A stretch of 64,000 bases of DNA from SIG440 sp045120135. Lineage in GTDB: Bacteria > Bacillota > Clostridia > Monoglobales > Monoglobaceae. The translations under genes and the position numbers were made by a program. The stretch lies in NCBI GenBank assembly GCA_045120135.1, contig JBGVEN010000018.1:52764-116763 (forward strand), written 5' to 3'. Below, one piece after another: positions 33,625 to 42,042 of this stretch. The notes under the pieces were generated by a model. That model was not told where the DNA came from, made no database searches, and saw nothing but the letters and a program-made list of their open reading frames with translations. Numbering within the stretch: the stretch's first letter is position 1; each line of letters starts with the position of its first letter.

Positions 33625-34200
33625 ATGAAGATTTTTTTAATTGCCATTGCCATACTTTTGGCGATTGTTGTTTTATTACTGTTTTCTCCGCTTAAGATTG
33701 TTGTGCAGTACCATGAAAAAAAGATAAAACTCATATTCCGATGTGCGTTTTTGAGATTTTCGGTAAAGGATTCGGCTTTCCGAAAAAAGAACAAGTCAGA
33801 AAAACCCGAAAAAAAACCTGCAGAAAACGCACAAAAAGATGGAGTGTCGCGAATTAAAAAAATGCAGAGTGGCTTCGACAGTGCCAAGGATGCACTTGAC
33901 GAAATTCTTGATTTGGTAAAGAACAGAGCTAAATTTTCTGATATATATGTCCGGCTATGCTACGGTACGGGCGATGCGGCAAATACGGGGATTATGTATG
34001 GTGCTGTCTGGGCATTTGTGGGCAATGTATATGCATATCTGTGCAGACATTTTTATGTTGAATTCCCAACAGTTGAGCTTGAACCTCAATTTGACAGAAC
34101 TGCCTTTGAAATAGAAGCACAGGGAATAATCACAACACGGCTTGTGCATATTATAAAGTGTGTTCTGAAGCTTCTTCCAAAGCTTAGGGCAGGCAAATAA
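33625..34200 (+). CDS. DUF2953 domain protein
   Basis: The 191-residue protein has one N-terminal membrane helix, a lysine-rich stretch (about 50-70) and a C-terminal conserved part with YGTGDAANTGIMYGAVWAF, typical of DUF2953. These proteins often sit between scpB and gerW/ytfJ in spore formers, as here. Function is unknown; the neighbour suggests a sporulation or envelope role. The ribosome site (GGTGATG) is weak. Confidence 0.85.
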   Translation: MKIFLIAIAILLAIVVLLLFSPLKIVVQYHEKKIKLIFRCAFLRFSVKDSAFRKKNKSEKPEKKPAENAQKDGVSRIKKMQSGFDSAKDALDEILDLVKNRAKFSDIYVRLCYGTGDAANTGIMYGAVWAFVGNVYAYLCRHFYVEFPTVELEPQFDRTAFEIEAQGIITTRLVHIIKCVLKLLPKLRAGK

Positions 34201-34253
34201 ATTAGAAACTAAACTTATGTTAAAAATATAAATTACAAAGGAGCGAGTTTTAA

Positions 34254-34703
34254 ATGGCAGAACAGCATCCAATTCAGGGACTTATGTATACAGCAATGCA
34301 GAGCATAAGGGATATGATTGATGTAAACACAATAGTCGGCGACCCGGTTGAGACCCCCGACGGAACAGTTATTATCCCGATTTCCAAGGTGGCACTGGGC
34401 TTTGGTGTCGGCGGTTCGGACTATGCATCGAAAAACGGTAAACCGGCAGATAATGGCGAAAACCTCTTTGGCGGCGGTGCCGGCGGCGGTGTTTCAATCA
34501 GTCCTGTAGCGTTTATGGTTGTAGGCAAGGGTCAGATAAGACTTATGCCGGTTAACCCCGAAAATACGGTATATGACAGAATTCTGGATATGGTTCCAGC
34601 AGCAATTGATAAAATTGTGGAAATCAAGGACGGAATTGTGGAAAAAAGAGAAGCAAAAAAATCGTTAGATAATTCTTCAATCTCAGATTTTACTGCTGAG
34701 TAA
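34254..34703 (+). CDS. GerW family sporulation protein (YtfJ-like)
   Basis: The 149-residue protein matches GerW/YtfJ: MQSIRDMIDVNTIVGDPVET, GTVIIPISKVALGFGVGGSD and a glycine-rich loop GGGAGGGVSISPVAFMV. In Bacillus the protein is made in the forespore and affects germination. It indicates that the lineage has or had sporulation genes. AAGGAG precedes the ATG. A GC-rich hairpin follows. Confidence 0.92.
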   Translation: MAEQHPIQGLMYTAMQSIRDMIDVNTIVGDPVETPDGTVIIPISKVALGFGVGGSDYASKNGKPADNGENLFGGGAGGGVSISPVAFMVVGKGQIRLMPVNPENTVYDRILDMVPAAIDKIVEIKDGIVEKREAKKSLDNSSISDFTAE

Positions 34704-34718
34704 AGAACAAAATTAATC

Positions 34719-34747
34719 CTGCGACGGCAAATTTTTTGCCGCCGCAG
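34719..34747 (+). terminator. Hairpin between gerW and polA
   Basis: CTGCG-CGGCAAA pairs with TTTGCCG-CGCAG with a single mispair; the loop holds the T residues. It is probably a weak terminator. Confidence 0.5.
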
Positions 34748-34786
34748 ATGTCTTTTACATACTTGCGATCCGAAAGGCTGAAAATT

Positions 34787-37411
34787 GTGAAAAAGTTACT
34801 TATTATAGACGGAAACAGTATATTAAACCGTGCGTATTACGGTATCCGTACGCTGACCGCACCGGACGGAACTCCGACTAATGCGGTTTACGGATTTCTA
34901 AATATCCTTTTCAAAAATCTTGAGGAGGATTTGCCTGACTATGTCTGCGTGGCGTTTGATGTTAAGGAAAAGACCTTCCGTCATAAAATGTATGATTTAT
35001 ATAAGGCTCAACGTAAGCCTGCCCCTGAGGACTTCCTCGTTCAGCTCCCGCTTATGAAAGAGGTTCTCGGTGCAATGAACTGCGTGTGCCTTGAAAAGCC
35101 GGGCTATGAGGCGGACGATATTATAGGAACAGTTTCCCGTATCTGCGAGGAACAGGGCATGGAATGTTCAATCCTCACCGGCGATAAGGACGACCTTCAA
35201 CTTGCTTCGGATAAGGTCAAGGTGAAACTTGTCATCTCCAAAATGGGCAGCACCACAACGACTGTTTACGGTGCAGACGAGGTTTATGAAAAATACGCTG
35301 TCACCCCGTCAGAATTTATTGATGTTAAGGGCCTTATGGGTGATGCCTCAGATAACATTCCGGGAGTAAAGGGCATAGGCGAAAAAACAGCATTTTCATT
35401 GATTGAGAATTACAAGAGCATAGATAACATCTATGCTAATCTTGATGAAATAGAGGTCACCCCCTCGGTTCGCAAAAAGCTTGAGGAGGGTAAAGACTCT
35501 GCATATCTCAGCCGTACATTGGCAACGATTGACCGACGCGTTCCTATGGACTTTGATATTGAAAGTTGTAGGCTGCAGGAGTATAATAAAGAAGAACTTG
35601 CAGCTCTTTTCCACAAACTGAATTTTAAGTCGTTTATGAGTAAGCTGGAGCTTAAAGCAAAGCCGGCTAAAGAAGAACTTGTGTTTGACGGCGAATGCAA
35701 AAAGATTGATAGTTCTGAGTTTTTGAATTTGATAAAAAACGGTGGCAACTTTGTGTACAGATTGAATTGCAATGGTAACTTGGCAGATATTTCAATTACC
35801 TGCGACGGCAAGGTGTTTTACTGTGTTGAAAATGCAGAAACAGAGGTCATTAAAAGCTTTTTTGAAAATTCAGCCTGCAAAAAAATAGGCTTTGATGTAA
35901 AAGAGGATATACTCCGTCTCAAGGAGATGGATATAGAGTTTTCAGGACTTTTGTTTGATGCGGCAATTGCTGCGTATATTCTTCAGCCAAGCCGAACAGG
36001 GTATGATATAGAGGGGCTTGCTTTTGAATTCTTGGGCCTTGCTTCTCGGAAGAAACAGAACGAGGAGGAGAATGGCCAATTCTTCCTCAATTTTGATGAG
36101 GAAAAGTCGGAAAATGACTTTTATGGTTGGGAACTTTTTGCCCTCTTTAACTTGTGGAAGAACTTTGATGCACAGATTGAAAACAACAATCAGCATAGAC
36201 TTTTCTATGATGTGGAGCTTCCGCTTGTTGAAGTTCTGGCAGATATGCAGTATACCGGTGTGTATGTTGACGAAATGGCTCTCGAAGAATTTGGAAGTGG
36301 TATGAAAACACGTATTGCCGAGCTGGAACAAAATATTTACCAGTATGCCGGTCAGGAGTTTAATATAAATTCGCCCAAACAGCTTGGCGATATTTTGTTT
36401 GAAACATTACAGTTGCCACACGGCAAAAAAACCAAAACAGGCTATTCAACAAATGCTGATGTCTTAAAAAAGTTACAGGGTGTTCACCCGATAATCGACG
36501 ATATTCTGGAATATCGTGCCCTTGCCAAGTTGCAGTCAACTTATGTTGAGGGTATGCTTTCGGTAATCAATGGTGAAACCGGCAGAATACATTCAAACTT
36601 CAAACAGACGGTTACGGCAACGGGCAGAATAAGCAGCACAGAACCCAATCTTCAGAATATACCAGTCCGTACAGAGCGTGGCCGCGAAATGCGCCGTATG
36701 TTCGTGGCAGAGGACGAAAGAGTCCTTATCGATGCCGACTATTCGCAAATTGAACTGCGTGTACTGGCACATATTGCAGATGATGAGAATATGAAAAAAG
36801 CATTTCTGAGCGGTGCTGATATCCATACCCAGACGGCATCTCAGGTATTTGGGGTTCCGGTATCCGAGGTAACTTCGTCGATGCGTTCTGGTGCAAAGGC
36901 GGTTAACTTCGGTATTGTTTACGGAATTGGTGAGTTTTCTTTGTCTCAGGACCTTAAAATTTCCATCAAAGAGGCAAAACAGTATATAGAAAATTATCTA
37001 AACACATATCCGTCAATTAAAAAATATATGGAAGATATTGTTGAAAACGGCAGAAGTCAAGGTTATGTGTCAACGCTTATGAACCGCAGAAGATACATTC
37101 CGGAACTTAGGGCAAGCAACAAGATTACCCAAGGCTTTGGCGAAAGAGTTGCACTTAATGCTCCGGTTCAGGGGACAGCGGCAGACATAATTAAAATTGC
37201 TATGGTAAATGTGTTCAGAAAGCTGAAGGAAGAAGGTCTTAAATCAAAGCTTATACTTCAGGTGCACGATGAACTGATTGTTGAGGCATTTCCGGATGAG
37301 GTGGAAAGAGCCAGAGAAATTCTGGTTTCTGAAATGGAAAAAGCAATGGAGCTTTCCGTACCATTAAAGGTGGATTGCAATACCGGAGAAACCTGGTATG
37401 ATACAAAATAG
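34787..37411 (+). CDS. polA: DNA polymerase I
   Basis: PolA fills gaps and removes RNA primers. The 874-residue protein has a 5'-3' nuclease domain (LLIIDGNSILNRAYYG; GLMGDASDNIPGVKGIGEKTA), a middle 3'-5' exonuclease-like domain and a family A polymerase domain with motif A (DADYSQIELRVLAHI), motif B (RSGAKAVNFGIVYG) and motif C (VHDELIVEA). In the middle domain the exo I position reads NFVYRLNCNG and lacks the catalytic Asp-x-Glu, so proofreading is probably absent, as in the Bacillus enzyme. The start is GTG at 34787, 9 bases after AAAGG; the upstream frame runs through the gerW hairpin. Confidence 0.96.
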   Translation: MKKLLIIDGNSILNRAYYGIRTLTAPDGTPTNAVYGFLNILFKNLEEDLPDYVCVAFDVKEKTFRHKMYDLYKAQRKPAPEDFLVQLPLMKEVLGAMNCVCLEKPGYEADDIIGTVSRICEEQGMECSILTGDKDDLQLASDKVKVKLVISKMGSTTTTVYGADEVYEKYAVTPSEFIDVKGLMGDASDNIPGVKGIGEKTAFSLIENYKSIDNIYANLDEIEVTPSVRKKLEEGKDSAYLSRTLATIDRRVPMDFDIESCRLQEYNKEELAALFHKLNFKSFMSKLELKAKPAKEELVFDGECKKIDSSEFLNLIKNGGNFVYRLNCNGNLADISITCDGKVFYCVENAETEVIKSFFENSACKKIGFDVKEDILRLKEMDIEFSGLLFDAAIAAYILQPSRTGYDIEGLAFEFLGLASRKKQNEEENGQFFLNFDEEKSENDFYGWELFALFNLWKNFDAQIENNNQHRLFYDVELPLVEVLADMQYTGVYVDEMALEEFGSGMKTRIAELEQNIYQYAGQEFNINSPKQLGDILFETLQLPHGKKTKTGYSTNADVLKKLQGVHPIIDDILEYRALAKLQSTYVEGMLSVINGETGRIHSNFKQTVTATGRISSTEPNLQNIPVRTERGREMRRMFVAEDERVLIDADYSQIELRVLAHIADDENMKKAFLSGADIHTQTASQVFGVPVSEVTSSMRSGAKAVNFGIVYGIGEFSLSQDLKISIKEAKQYIENYLNTYPSIKKYMEDIVENGRSQGYVSTLMNRRRYIPELRASNKITQGFGERVALNAPVQGTAADIIKIAMVNVFRKLKEEGLKSKLILQVHDELIVEAFPDEVERAREILVSEMEKAMELSVPLKVDCNTGETWYDTK

Positions 37412-37428
37412 GATAAGGAAAATAACTT

Positions 37429-38004
37429 ATGAAAATTATAGGCGTAACCGGCGGAACGGGGGCGGGTAAGTCTTCGTTGTGTGAGGAATTGAAGAAATGC
37501 GGGGCGACAGTAATTGACTGCGACCATATTTCGCGGAATGTTACAAAAAGCGACGGAGCGGCATTTGGGGAGATTGTTGAGTCTTTTGGTGAGGAAATGC
37601 TTTCTGCAAATGGCGAGCTTAACCGCAAGGCTCTTGCGGCGGTTGTGTTTAATGATGAACAAAAACTGGAATTACTTAACAAAATTACGCATAAGCATAT
37701 ATTTGCACAAATGCAAAAACAGTTAGAGGAATGTAAAACGGCTGTTGTTGTTATGGATGTTCCACTTTTGTTTAACACAGACTTTCCGTTTAAGTGCGAT
37801 TTAACGGTGGCAGTTCTTGCCGACCCTGAATTACGCCTTAAGCGAATAATGAGTCGTGACGGTATTTCCAAGGCAGCAGCACTTGAACGCATGAAAAATC
37901 AGATGGCAGACGACGAGTATAAGGTGCTGGCAGATATATGTTTTGTGAATGACGGCAATCCTGAAAAAATACGAGAGTTTGCTGAAAAATTGTGTAGAAA
38001 TTAA
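37429..38004 (+). CDS. coaE: Dephospho-CoA kinase
   Basis: CoaE phosphorylates the 3' hydroxyl of dephospho-CoA in the last step of coenzyme A synthesis. The 191-residue protein has the P-loop GVTGGTGAGKSS, the substrate segment DCDHISRNV, and MDVPLLFNTD. It follows polA after 17 bases, an order common in Firmicutes. AAGGAAA precedes the ATG. Confidence 0.95.
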   Translation: MKIIGVTGGTGAGKSSLCEELKKCGATVIDCDHISRNVTKSDGAAFGEIVESFGEEMLSANGELNRKALAAVVFNDEQKLELLNKITHKHIFAQMQKQLEECKTAVVVMDVPLLFNTDFPFKCDLTVAVLADPELRLKRIMSRDGISKAAALERMKNQMADDEYKVLADICFVNDGNPEKIREFAEKLCRN

Positions 38005-38026
38005 TATTAAAAAAGGAATTTGAATT

Positions 38027-38605
38027 GTGAAAATCAGGCGAGGCGGCTGTTTAAAGCCGATAATGTTTATTTTACTTGCTCTTGCATTGTTGTATTTTAC
38101 GGTAGGTGAGGGTAAAACAACTATACTTAAAAAAATATATCCGGTAAAGTACCAGACTCTGGTGGAACGGTATGCGGAAGAATATTCGCTGGATAAATAT
38201 CTTGTCTATGCCGTAATCAAGGTCGAAAGCGGCTTTGACGAAAACGCTGTGTCAAGGGTCGGTGCAAGAGGCCTTATGCAGATGATGGAAAATACCGCTC
38301 AGGACTGTAACCAAAAAGGCGGGTTTGAGTATTCCATTCCAAGTGATCTGTTTGTTCCGGAATGCAGCATTAGGCTGGGATGCTACTATCTTAGGCAGCT
38401 GATAGACATTTACGGAGATACTGAGCTTGCTATAACAGCGTATAATGGTGGAGTCGGAAATGTGGACAAATGGTTGGCAGATACAAGCCTTGCAGACGGC
38501 AAAGGCGGACTTGCCGACATTCCGTATCCGGAAACAAAGCAGTATGTAAAAAAGGTTACAAAAACATTTAATACTTATATGGACTTATACAAAAATAACA
38601 TATAG
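38027..38605 (+). CDS. Lytic transglycosylase (SLT domain)
   Basis: The 192-residue protein has an N-terminal membrane anchor (about 11-26) and a soluble lytic transglycosylase domain with catalytic Glu in VIKVESGFDENAVSRVGARG, the LMQMM segment, and AITAYNGGVGNV. It should cut peptidoglycan glycan strands at the cell surface. The start is GTG (38027), 8 bases after AAAGGA. It follows coaE after 22 bases, also a common order. Confidence 0.93.
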   Translation: MKIRRGGCLKPIMFILLALALLYFTVGEGKTTILKKIYPVKYQTLVERYAEEYSLDKYLVYAVIKVESGFDENAVSRVGARGLMQMMENTAQDCNQKGGFEYSIPSDLFVPECSIRLGCYYLRQLIDIYGDTELAITAYNGGVGNVDKWLADTSLADGKGGLADIPYPETKQYVKKVTKTFNTYMDLYKNNI

Positions 38606-38619
38606 AATGCGGAGGAGAT

Positions 38620-40005
38620 ATGATGGAAGAATTGCTCTATGAAAAAAAGAACGGCTTTGAGGGAATGAGTGATAAGGAAAAGGCGGAGATTTTTGATTTC
38701 TGTGCAGAATACAGCGAAGCGATAACAATGGCAAAAACCGAGCGTGAGTTCAGTGATTTGGCCATTAGTCTTCTTGATAAGTCAGGATTTGTAGAGCTTG
38801 CTTCAAAGGATAAACTTTCTGCGGGAGACAGGGTATATTCGGTTAATCGTGGTAAGGGGGTTGCTGCATTTGTTATAGGCAGCGAGCCTATTGAAAATGG
38901 CACAAATATTGTTGGTGCTCATATCGATTCACCAAGACTTGATTTAAAACCCAATCCTTTGTTTGATGATGGCGGTATGGCATATTTCAAGACCCATTAT
39001 TACGGTGGTATAAGAAAATACCAGTGGCTTAACATTCCGCTGTCACTCCACGGCGTTGTGGTAAAGCGTGACGGAACACAGATTTTCGTATCAATCGGCG
39101 AGGACATAGATGACCCGATTTTCTGTATCTCTGATTTACTTCCGCACCTTGCACAGCGGCAGACCGAAAAAAAGGTTGGTGCTGCATTCGAGGCAGAAAA
39201 ACTTAATGTTATTGTGGGCAATATTCCTTGTGACGAGGTCGAAAAGAATAAGCTTAAATATGGCGTAATGAAGCTTCTTAACGAGAAGTACGGTATATGC
39301 GAAGCAGACTTCATAACAAGCGAGCTCGAACTTGTTCCGGCATTCGGGGCAAAGGATTTGGGACTCGACAGAAGTATGATTGCGGCTTATGGGCATGACG
39401 ACAGAGTTTGTGCATATACTGCACTTAGGGCTGTTATTGAAACAAAAAAACCTGCCAAAACTGCGGTTTGTCTGCTTGTTGATAAGGAGGAAATCGGTAG
39501 CGAGGGTAACACGGGTATGCAGTCAAGGTATTTTGAGAATACTCTTGCTAAGGTCTGCAGCCTATGCTCGGAAAGCTATAATGACCTTGTTCTGCGTGAA
39601 TGTCTTTCAAATTCTGCGTGTCTTTCAGCAGATGTTGGTGCAGCATATGATGCAAATTATGCGGAAGTGTATGAGAAGAATAATTCCTGCTTTGTGAATG
39701 AGGGACTTTTATTGACCAAATACACAGGTGCAAGAGGTAAGAGCGGTGCAAGCGATGCCAATGCGGAGTTTGTTGCAAAGGTGTGCGGATTGCTTGATAA
39801 AGCCGGTGTTGCATGGCAGACAGGCGAACTTGGCAGAACAGACATAGGCGGCGGTGGAACAATAGCGTGCTATGTTGCAAATCTTGATATTGAGGTTCTT
39901 GATGCCGGTGTACCGCTGCTTGGAATGCATTCTCCTTATGAGGTTGCGGGCAAGTTTGATATCTATATGGCATACAAGGGCTATAAAGCATTTATGAATA
40001 ATTAG
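38620..40005 (+). CDS. M18 family aminopeptidase
   Basis: The 461-residue protein is a dinuclear-zinc aminopeptidase of the M18 family, active on N-terminal acidic or neutral residues. Metal and catalytic segments are GAHIDSPRLDLKP (His, Asp), AAYGHDDRVCAY (Asp), LVDKEEIGSEG (Glu-Glu) and LLGMHSPYEV (His). The start is uncertain: adjacent ATGs at 38620 and 38623, with GGAGG favouring the second by spacing. It ends the long M50-to-M18 run. Confidence 0.93.
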   Translation: MMEELLYEKKNGFEGMSDKEKAEIFDFCAEYSEAITMAKTEREFSDLAISLLDKSGFVELASKDKLSAGDRVYSVNRGKGVAAFVIGSEPIENGTNIVGAHIDSPRLDLKPNPLFDDGGMAYFKTHYYGGIRKYQWLNIPLSLHGVVVKRDGTQIFVSIGEDIDDPIFCISDLLPHLAQRQTEKKVGAAFEAEKLNVIVGNIPCDEVEKNKLKYGVMKLLNEKYGICEADFITSELELVPAFGAKDLGLDRSMIAAYGHDDRVCAYTALRAVIETKKPAKTAVCLLVDKEEIGSEGNTGMQSRYFENTLAKVCSLCSESYNDLVLRECLSNSACLSADVGAAYDANYAEVYEKNNSCFVNEGLLLTKYTGARGKSGASDANAEFVAKVCGLLDKAGVAWQTGELGRTDIGGGGTIACYVANLDIEVLDAGVPLLGMHSPYEVAGKFDIYMAYKGYKAFMNN

Positions 40006-40015
40006 AGGAATAAAA

Positions 40016-40055
40016 TTCTGCAGTGCTGCATATAATATAGTGTAGCACTGCAGAA
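40016..40055 (+). terminator. Hairpin after the M18 gene
   Basis: TTCTGCAGTGCT (40016-40027) pairs with AGCACTGCAGAA (40044-40055), followed by an A-rich tract, not T. It may end transcription poorly or protect the 3' end. Confidence 0.5.
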
Positions 40056-40083
40056 CAAAAAATAAAAAAATTTACAATTTTCC

Positions 40084-40112
40084 TTGACAAAGCGTATAAG
40101 TTGTGCTAATAT
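40084..40112 (+). promoter_or_regulatory. Promoter of the tRNA pair
   Basis: TTGACA (40084-40089), 17 bases, TAATAT (40107-40112), 23 bases before tRNA-Leu. Confidence 0.8.
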
Positions 40113-40135
40113 ATAGTGGTTGGTGACAACGATGT

Positions 40136-40224
40136 GCCGGAGTGGCGGAACTGGCAGACGCCCAGGACTTAAAATCCTGTGGGATTAACTTCCCGTACCG
40201 GTTCGATCCCGGTTTCCGGCACCA
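40136..40224 (+). tRNA. tRNA-Leu (anticodon TAA)
   Basis: The 89-nt class II tRNA folds with acceptor GCCGGAG/TTCCGGC, anticodon loop CTTAAAA (anticodon TAA), a long variable arm (GTGGGATTAACTTCCCGT) as expected for leucine, T arm ACCGG-TTCGATC-CCGGT, and an encoded CCA end. Confidence 0.95.
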
Positions 40225-40239
40225 CACAATTTTTTATAT

Positions 40240-40315
<76 letters not shown>

Positions 40316-40316
<1 letters not shown>

Positions 40317-40351
40317 AAATAAAAGGACGCCTTTAGGCGTCCTTTTATTTT
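40316..40351 (+). terminator. Terminator of the tRNA pair
   Basis: A 16-bp perfect stem, AAAATAAAAGGACGCC with its complement, around loop TTTA. A near copy follows the duplicated tRNA fragment at 40587-40623. Confidence 0.93.
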
Positions 40352-40384
40352 GCTTGTATGAGTTGGGTTGAATCTGTGATGTTG

Positions 40385-40552
40385 CGGGTTATGAGACCGA
40401 CGAGCGGAGCTCGTTGGTACTCGCATAGTGCCGCTGCCGGTGGCAGATTAAGGCACTAGGCGAGTACCGCAGCGGTCGAAAAATTGAGGGAAAGCGGAAG
40501 ACCGCCCAAAGATTTTTCGGGAACCGCAAGGCGGCACTTTAGTGATAACCCG
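40385..40552. other. 168-nt highly foldable element, unidentified
   Basis: CGGGTTAT (40385-40392) and ATAACCCG (40545-40552) can close a multibranch fold. Inside are ACGAGC-GGA-GCTCGT (40400-40414), a 17-bp stem with one mismatch (40416-40432 with 40452-40468) capped by CTGCC/GGCAG, CGAAAAAT/ATTTTTCG (40477-40484 with 40512-40519) enclosing GCGG/CCGC, and CCGC-AAG-GCGG (40524-40534). The left part (40385-40414) is a degenerate inverted copy of the anticodon and D-arm region of the adjacent tRNA-fMet. It may be a structured RNA or a small mobile element. Confidence 0.55.
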
Positions 40553-40623
40553 GAGGTCGTCGGTTCAAATCCGGCCCCTGCACCCCAAATTAAAAGGACA
40601 CCTTTAGGTGTCCTTTTTAATTT
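40545..40623 (+). repeat. Partial duplicate of tRNA-fMet 3' half plus terminator
   Basis: Bases 40545-40585 repeat 40275-40315 without change (41 bp: anticodon 3' arm, variable loop, T arm, acceptor end). A second terminator copy follows (40587-40623) whose stem differs by paired changes (GACGCC/GGCGTC became GACACC/GGTGTC). The 5' half of the tRNA is missing, so no second functional tRNA exists. The structure resembles an attachment-site duplication beside a mobile module. Confidence 0.85.
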
Positions 40624-40731
40624 GTATAACAGTGATAAAACAGCTTCAGGTAAGCGGTAAAATACAAAAAAGCAATCAAAGGCGTGTTTCTCAAAAGGAT
40701 GTTTCCGAAAAAAGCCGATTGAGAGAGAAAT

Positions 40732-40770
40732 AAGTACAGTTATTGAAAAATAGCTGTACTTTTTCTTTTG
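40732..40770 (+). terminator. Terminator upstream of the mobilisation module
   Basis: AAGTACAG (40732-40739) pairs with CTGTACTT (40754-40761) followed by TTTTC-TTTT. With the tract 40624-40731 no gene is seen. Confidence 0.75.
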
Positions 40771-40800
40771 CTCAAAAAGGCTTCAATTTAATATTTGATT

Positions 40801-40830
40801 AAGTCGTATCGAAATGATGCGGCTTTTTTT
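40801..40830 (+). terminator. Second terminator or attenuator before the HTH gene
   Basis: AAGTCGTATC (40801-40810) pairs with GATGCGGCTT (40816-40825) with two G-T pairs, then five T. It lies 12 bases before the AAAGGAGG site of the HTH gene. Confidence 0.72.
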
Positions 40831-40854
40831 AATGCAAAAAGGAGGCATACTTTT

Positions 40855-41640
40855 ATGAAAATATATACTGAAAATTTTACGATTGTACTAAACAAACACA
40901 TCACAAATAAGGAAATTGATACCTATGAATTTAGAGTAATGTGCTATCTCTTAATGCTGTCAGATAATGATGGCACTTGTTATCCGTCATATAAAACGAT
41001 TGCAGATAGAATTGATATAAGCGAAACAAAAGCCAAAGACTCTATTAAGAAACTTATTGACCTTGGACTTATAAAGAAAGAGAAACGAAAGAAATCTGAT
41101 GGCAGTGCGAGTTCTAATCTCTATGTGGTGTGTGAAAAAACCACCGTTAAGGTTGATGAGGTCGCAGAAGAAACCACTCCTTGTGTGCAAAACGACTTAC
41201 CCCGTAGTGTGCAAGAAGAACAAGGTTGTGTGTCAGACGGCTGCAATAAATACTCAAATACAAATAATAATTATTTTATTAATAACCATCTATCATCAAT
41301 AGAGGATGTGATGGACCAAGCAAAAACATATGAACTCGATGGACTATCAAAAAAGAATTACGAAACTGCAATTGAAATTATGTTTAATTCAGAATCAATT
41401 TCAGTTGGCGGTGAAATCATTCCTCGCGAAATTGTTCGTAAGAGATTAGAAAATATCAGCTACGAGCATATCGTCTATGTCGATAACAATATGCCGAGAA
41501 AAATGATTAATGGCAGAGTTGAAATTCAAGTCAGAAGTCCGGTTCCATATATCGTAACTGCTCTGTATAATGCATTGCGTTATACGGCAGATGAAATTGT
41601 TAGAATGGAATACGGAGATATGTATTTGAATTCGGAGTGA
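40855..41640 (+). CDS. Helix-turn-helix protein of a mobile module
   Basis: The 261-residue protein has an N-terminal winged HTH_36-type domain (about 15-90: EFRVMCYLLMLSDNDGTCYPSYKTIADRI, then SETKAKDSIKKLIDLGLIKKEKR), as in replication initiators and regulators of plasmids and integrative elements. A low-complexity middle (Asn-rich YSNTNNNYFINNH) and a C-terminal helical part follow. It probably controls replication or transfer of the element. The ATG at 40855 has AAAGGAGG 9 bases upstream. The codon use is more AT-rich than the core genes. Confidence 0.8.
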   Translation: MKIYTENFTIVLNKHITNKEIDTYEFRVMCYLLMLSDNDGTCYPSYKTIADRIDISETKAKDSIKKLIDLGLIKKEKRKKSDGSASSNLYVVCEKTTVKVDEVAEETTPCVQNDLPRSVQEEQGCVSDGCNKYSNTNNNYFINNHLSSIEDVMDQAKTYELDGLSKKNYETAIEIMFNSESISVGGEIIPREIVRKRLENISYEHIVYVDNNMPRKMINGRVEIQVRSPVPYIVTALYNALRYTADEIVRMEYGDMYLNSE

Positions 41641-41800
41641 TACATCCGCAAGCATAATCGCATAGATTGAGTTTGATTTTTGCGGTAAGGTAGGTACACC
41701 ACCCTGAATAATTAGCCTCTCGTACCAAGGATGTAAGCCCTATGGTAAGCCCTTAAAATCGATTTAAAAGAACAAACGAAGGTACACGAAAACACCTGAC

Positions 41801-41905
41801 GGGGCGCCCCGAGGAACGAAAAGTACGAGAAAATGATAGAAACAGGATAAAGCTTGGTGCGTTATCCGCTCCAAGCCCCCTTACATCGCCGTGCGAAGCC
41901 CGGCG
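41801..41905 (+). other. Candidate origin of transfer (oriT)
   Basis: The 400-base gene-free stretch 41641-42042 before the relaxase contains clustered inverted repeats: the palindrome GGGGCGCCCC (41801-41810), GGATAA/TTATCC (41845-41850, 41862-41867) interlocked with GCTTGG/CCAAGC (41852-41857, 41871-41876), and CGCCG/CGGCG (41887-41891, 41901-41905). Repeats next to a relaxase gene are the usual form of oriT. The nick site cannot be assigned by eye. Confidence 0.5.
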
Positions 41906-42042
41906 GAGAGTTTCTAAAATGCATCTGCTGGTGCTGTGTTGGTGTCTGTTATGCCATCTGACCGCATTGTATAAGGGTGCAGTAGGTGTAATAACAGGTG
42001 TCTTCAAAATTACAAAATTTTTTAAGATTGGAGTGTGAAATT

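Noticed and set aside
37251..37892. A 213-codon minus-strand frame across the polA-coaE junction
   Set aside because: It is antisense to motif C of polA and the P-loop of coaE; serine-rich composition is typical of shadow frames.
40545..40585. The tRNA fragment as the outer attachment site of the whole 40.6-64 kb region
   Set aside because: No third copy of the fragment was found downstream in the window, so the limits of any integrated element cannot be set.
41753..42007. An 84-codon minus-strand frame in the oriT-like stretch
   Set aside because: It has no ribosome site and the DNA there is better explained by clustered inverted repeats.
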